Below are positions 60,998 through 64,000 of a stretch of 64,000 nt of DNA, piece after piece. The notes under the pieces are model-generated. The model had not been told where the DNA came from and did no database searches. It saw only the letters and a list, made by a program, of their open reading frames with translations. Made by a program: the position numbers and the translations under genes. Within the stretch, counting starts at the first letter, position 1. Each line of letters opens with the position of its first letter. The stretch spans positions 17,668-81,667 of the forward strand of contig JAGLRN010000025.1 in assembly GCA_023136265.1 (NCBI GenBank), given 5' to 3'. The stretch is from Thermoplasmata archaeon. GTDB lineage: Archaea; Thermoplasmatota; Thermoplasmata; RBG-16-68-12; JAGMCJ01.

Positions 60998-61192
60998 CCT
61001 CAAGATGTTGCACAGAGATATGACTCGGAAGTAGAAGCGACTAGCCAAAATTCTTTTCCCCGCATATTCCAAGGGCGACCCAACAATGTCGTCGTTCTCA
61101 TTGAAGCACGACAACCAGGGCTTCTTCCTGAGGCGCTGCTGTGACGGGCCTGCAGTCAGACATTTCGCCAACATTCTTCGAGAGAGCAAGGG

Positions 61193-61199
61193 TTATATG
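61193..61199 (+). promoter_or_regulatory. TATA box of the isoprenoid-synthase-like pair
   Basis: TTATATG predicts a start near 61222, about 50 nt before ATG 61271. The 273-bp region 60998-61270 otherwise holds nothing recognised; no copy of the tRNA-Lys end is present in it. Confidence 0.45.
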
Positions 61200-61270
61200 C
61201 AGCCTGGTCCGTTTGTGGCTCTCGAAACGCGCAGTCCTCTGGGAGGAAGGACTCGTGAATGGAGGGAAGG

Positions 61271-62365
61271 ATGATGGAAACTGGATCTGCGCCCGGCGAT
61301 TTTGGTGTCGAGTGCGCGAACAGAATCCGCAGTCGCGTGTTGGAGGTTTTGGAAGCAAAAGGCCTCATTCCGCCTGTGGACTCTCCATCAGAGTGGTACG
61401 ACCACTGTCGCCAACTCACCAACCCAGTTCAGGACACCCTGCAGACAAGAGGGATTCCAGGCCCCCCAGGGTTTCCAGATTTCGCGCGTTCAGAGCATCC
61501 GGAACTTCATAAGAACTTCCCAAATCTGCTCACATTCGGTCACTCCATCGCCGGCCTCTTTCACCGCCTATTCGATGGGGTTCTGGAGTCGAAAGAAGTC
61601 GTGCAACTTGCTGGAGCTCTGTTCAACGTTGCAGTTTGTTCAGTTGATAGGATTTGGGATGTCGAGCAGGAGCATCGCGCCCTTCTCGAGGGCCGCATCA
61701 CTAAGGATAAGGTTACAGCAGCTCTGACTGCGCCGTCCTTGGATTCTCCCGTCTTCTCCCAAGGATTGGGCAGACGGACCGCGCTTCTGCCGGCCTTCAC
61801 ATTTTGGGCTCTCGACGCATACGTCTCCAATATCCGCCGTCTGTTAAGTCGATCATCTTTCGAGAAGTCTGCTCGGAGGGCTCTGTCGGAGAGCATCGTT
61901 CGATTGCTCCAAGGACATGCCAGGTCCGCCCAAATCCAGATCGAGGACTCGAGTCCCGGTGTGGACGTCCGCGAAACGCTGCGTGAAGTGGGTTCCGGGC
62001 CCTTTCGGGTCATCGCGCAGGCGTCAATCATGACCCTGAAGGAGTGCGACGAGTCTACCTGGAATCGGCTTTCAGAGGAAAGCCTAAGGATTGGCGACAT
62101 ATTCCACTGGATAGACGATCTGGATGACCTAGTTGAGGATATTACGCGACGGAGGTGGAACTCAGGCTGGCTAGACTTCGTGGAACGGGGAGGCGAGATA
62201 AGAGATGAGCAGGGATGTACGAGACCTACCCAGGAGTTGCTCCATGAGTTTCGGGATCTGGGGATAGCGGAATCTGTGGCAGAGCGGATTGTCCGCCGAA
62301 CATCCGTCTTGGATCAGGCTGGTAAGAAGGAGGTCTCTTATTGGATATGGAGGTGGCTCTCATAG
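61271..62365 (+). CDS. Class I isoprenoid-synthase-like protein A
   Basis: 364 residues from ATG 61271 or 61274, both behind GGAGGG (61261-61266). Helical throughout. A possible first Asp motif is CSVDRIWDVEQEH (about residue 125) and the second is a clear DDLDDLVEDI (about residue 280) followed by RRRWNSGWLDFV. These two Asp-rich sites at this spacing, and the fold's all-helical look, suggest a trans-prenyltransferase or terpene-synthase relative. The first motif is weaker than canonical DDxxD. It ends in YWIWRWLS. Tandem with a paralogue. Confidence 0.62.
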   Translation: MMETGSAPGDFGVECANRIRSRVLEVLEAKGLIPPVDSPSEWYDHCRQLTNPVQDTLQTRGIPGPPGFPDFARSEHPELHKNFPNLLTFGHSIAGLFHRLFDGVLESKEVVQLAGALFNVAVCSVDRIWDVEQEHRALLEGRITKDKVTAALTAPSLDSPVFSQGLGRRTALLPAFTFWALDAYVSNIRRLLSRSSFEKSARRALSESIVRLLQGHARSAQIQIEDSSPGVDVRETLREVGSGPFRVIAQASIMTLKECDESTWNRLSEESLRIGDIFHWIDDLDDLVEDITRRRWNSGWLDFVERGGEIRDEQGCTRPTQELLHEFRDLGIAESVAERIVRRTSVLDQAGKKEVSYWIWRWLS

Positions 62366-62444
62366 CATCTCGGAGGCTTGGCCGTTGACAGGGGCGAGGT
62401 CGTCGATTGCGACATCTTCAGCGCACGAGGAGGTTCGGCGTAGG

Positions 62445-63425
62445 ATGATCCTTGCCATCGAGCAAGGAGGCCTTCGAATGGACCCTCATTCCTGTGAGGC
62501 GTACCATGTCCAGCGAAATGCGGTTGGAATCCCCTTCGCGGCCGAGATCGTACAACGCTTGGAGGACCACCACACCCCTGAGACGGACATAGAGATATCT
62601 CTTCTGGAAAGCATCCCGACGATGACCGCATTTGCCTGTACTGCCACAGATGCACTGTATCGTCTAATAGCTACACGAAATGACCATCGTAGTGACATCC
62701 GACGCATCTTCAGCCTGTTCATCGTCGGTTCGGCCGTTTTCGATCATATCTGCGACAGAGAGGACTCCCTGTTTCCGGAATTGGTTGAAAGGATTTCGGA
62801 GCAAGAGTTGAAGTCGGCCCTTGGTGGTGAGGCGACAATCTCCTTCACCAAGCCTGGAGACCGCGGCCTCTTGGCCTACGTGACTATGCTCGTAGAGGAC
62901 CAGCTGCGCATCTGCCACGAGTTGTTGAGCAGGACAAACCAGCAAGAAGTAGTGATTCACCTTGAAGCTTTCAACGAGACGATGATTCAAATCTACCGCG
63001 CCGAACTCCTATCCCGCCCCGACACCAAAGTAAGGGGCACCGTCCCCAAGACCGTGCAGCGTGTTTGGACAGAGCCCCTGTGGGCGGCCAGCCTGCTAGT
63101 TGCTCTCACGCCGGATATTCGGCCTGGACTCAATCTCAATGAACTGCATTCGAAGATTACTGCGGTAGGTCGCCTTTTCTCTCTCATCGATGACATCGTC
63201 GACCTTCAGGAGGATTGGTCAACGGGCAGCCGTAATTTCGTTCTGGAACGAGTTCGGCCCCACATAATCTCAGCGGAATCCTCGATGAATCCTCTCTGGA
63301 AGACCCTCCTTTCGGACGAGGTGTGGACACCCTACATGAATGAGATTACCTCTCTCGTCTCGTACGTTTCCGATCCCCTCTACGAAGAAGACCTAGCGTG
63401 TTGGCTCTACTCGTGGCTTGCATAG
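62445..63425 (+). CDS. Class I isoprenoid-synthase-like protein B
   Basis: 326 residues from ATG 62445, with GAGGAGG 11 bases upstream; ATG 62478 is an alternative and the track's start runs into gene A. First Asp site VFDHICDREDSLFPEL, second Asp site LIDDIVDLQEDWSTGSRN, the DDxxD pattern followed by the Asn-containing segment typical of the superfamily. Ends in CWLYSWLA, paralleling WIWRWLS of protein A. Substrate unknown. Confidence 0.65.
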   Translation: MILAIEQGGLRMDPHSCEAYHVQRNAVGIPFAAEIVQRLEDHHTPETDIEISLLESIPTMTAFACTATDALYRLIATRNDHRSDIRRIFSLFIVGSAVFDHICDREDSLFPELVERISEQELKSALGGEATISFTKPGDRGLLAYVTMLVEDQLRICHELLSRTNQQEVVIHLEAFNETMIQIYRAELLSRPDTKVRGTVPKTVQRVWTEPLWAASLLVALTPDIRPGLNLNELHSKITAVGRLFSLIDDIVDLQEDWSTGSRNFVLERVRPHIISAESSMNPLWKTLLSDEVWTPYMNEITSLVSYVSDPLYEEDLACWLYSWLA

Positions 63426-63567
63426 GAGGTCATCTCTCCACATCACACGTCTGAGAGGCGTCTGGGACGGGAGCCCAAATGGCCGGGGTACGATGAGTTC
63501 CGTCGGCAGTCCTATGGTCCTGGCTAATGCCAGCGTCTACTGTGTCTGGTTCCGCTCCCGTGGCAAA

Positions 63568-64000
63568 TCATATTGTTATGCGGATGTCGTCCACGACATA
63601 TACACTCGGGAATGCCTCCGTGATGGTCGGTGGGGCGAAGAAGCACAACTTGTAGAGATCTGTGAAACCACTGCTCAGGAAGGCCTTGTGGGAGACAACT
63701 ACATTGTCATCGATACATATCGAGTATTTCCGTGTATCCATGTTCACTTCAATATGGACGAAGTGCGCTTTGCCTGGGTCATAGGAGCCTTCTATCCGGA
63801 CATACGAGTCTCCTTCCCTGCGGTGATATGAACCATCGAAGAGCTTCAGGGAGAGGGCGGCATCTCCGCTCTCTGATCGAACGGAGATTGCCATCCCCGC
63901 AATCAAGTGCTGGGGAATCGTTTCACCGTGAGCCCTAAACTCCACAAAACCCTTGCCTGAGGTGTATGGCATTTGCCCACCGTAGGGAGCGATGTCTCCA
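63568..64000 (-). CDS. LamG/concanavalin-like domain protein, partial (N-terminus off right edge)
   Basis: The minus frame stays open to the window edge; the track's Met at 63972 is internal because GDIAPYGGQ reads on upstream of it. The visible 143 residues form one beta-sandwich: GGQMPYTSGKGFVEFRAHG, ISVRSESGDAALSLKLFDGS, FVHIEVNMDTRKYSICIDDN, and the closing strand VYVVDDIRITI. Such domains are common in archaeal surface proteins. The overlapping plus frame lacks any such pattern. Confidence 0.72.
   Translation of the reverse strand, partial: GDIAPYGGQMPYTSGKGFVEFRAHGETIPQHLIAGMAISVRSESGDAALSLKLFDGSYHRREGDSYVRIEGSYDPGKAHFVHIEVNMDTRKYSICIDDNVVVSHKAFLSSGFTDLYKLCFFAPPTITEAFPSVYVVDDIRITI

Noticed and set aside
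1-64000. CRISPR array, rRNA genes, insertion sequences with terminal repeats
   Set aside because: I saw no regularly spaced direct repeats, no rRNA sequence and no transposase reading frame anywhere in the window.

Overview
The window is a continuous piece of an archaeal chromosome, most likely from an uncultured Thermoplasmata-type euryarchaeon. The lineage is an inference from gene content; I ran no phylogeny. The archaeal assignment is secure: it has the complete archaeal L3-to-SecY ribosomal operon with L32e, L19e, S4e, an SUI1 factor and RNase P protein 1; the L18e-L13-S9-RpoN operon; archaeal LeuRS, TrpRS and PheS; membrane-bound LonB; archaeal GTP cyclohydrolase (MptA type); TATA boxes about 26 bp upstream of many starts; and several apparently leaderless genes.

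Layout. 1-5269 (minus) is the 5' part of a giant zinc-ribbon/coiled-coil protein that runs off the left edge and is absent from the ORF track. 5659-19198 (plus) is the ribosomal super-operon, including an S14 gene missing from the track. 19201-25538 holds argF (minus), four tandem Ras/Rab-like GTPases, lonB, a 50-residue Cys-rich gene and an NMN adenylyltransferase. 25500-39436 is mostly minus strand: a YdjM-like membrane protein, a TctA-like permease with an OB-like insert, a thioredoxin-fold surface protein with a PGF-CTERM-like tail, a CARDB-repeat protein and a huge propeller/VWA exoprotein; a leaderless DHH phosphoesterase lies on plus. 39616-41597 has a CoA-binding protein, a tRNA-Pro(GGG) split by a T-loop intron, and rpoN-rps9-rpl13-rpl18e. 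41867-48895 has an endonuclease-IV-like TIM barrel, a hexulose-phosphate isomerase-like SIS protein, a ubiquitin-like protein ending in Gly-Gly next to a broken JAMM gene, a zinc-ribbon/LOR-like protein, trpS, pheS, a TPR protein and a small treble-Cys protein. 48936-56108 has mptA, an MFS transporter, a YjbQ family protein, a short FtsZ-like protein, a double ribbon-helix-helix regulator with a palindrome in its leader, and leuS. From tRNA-Lys(CUU) at 56144 an integrated element begins (integrase, lineage-specific genes), followed by two tandem class-I isoprenoid-synthase-like genes and a partial LamG-like exoprotein at the right edge.

How the parts may work together. The strongest hidden signal is a 14-bp palindrome, TATCA-N4-TGATA. 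It occurs perfectly upstream of the giant coiled-coil gene, of GTPase 2 and of the TPR gene, and with one mismatch upstream of GTPases 1 and 3, in four of five cases 12-16 bp from the TATA box. This suggests one regulon joining small GTPases with large scaffold-like proteins. Other items worth attention are the tRNA-Pro intron, the ubiquitin-like/JAMM pair, the short FtsZ homologue with its RHH regulator, an IleRS C-terminal-like domain inside the giant protein, and the twin isoprenoid-synthase-like genes.
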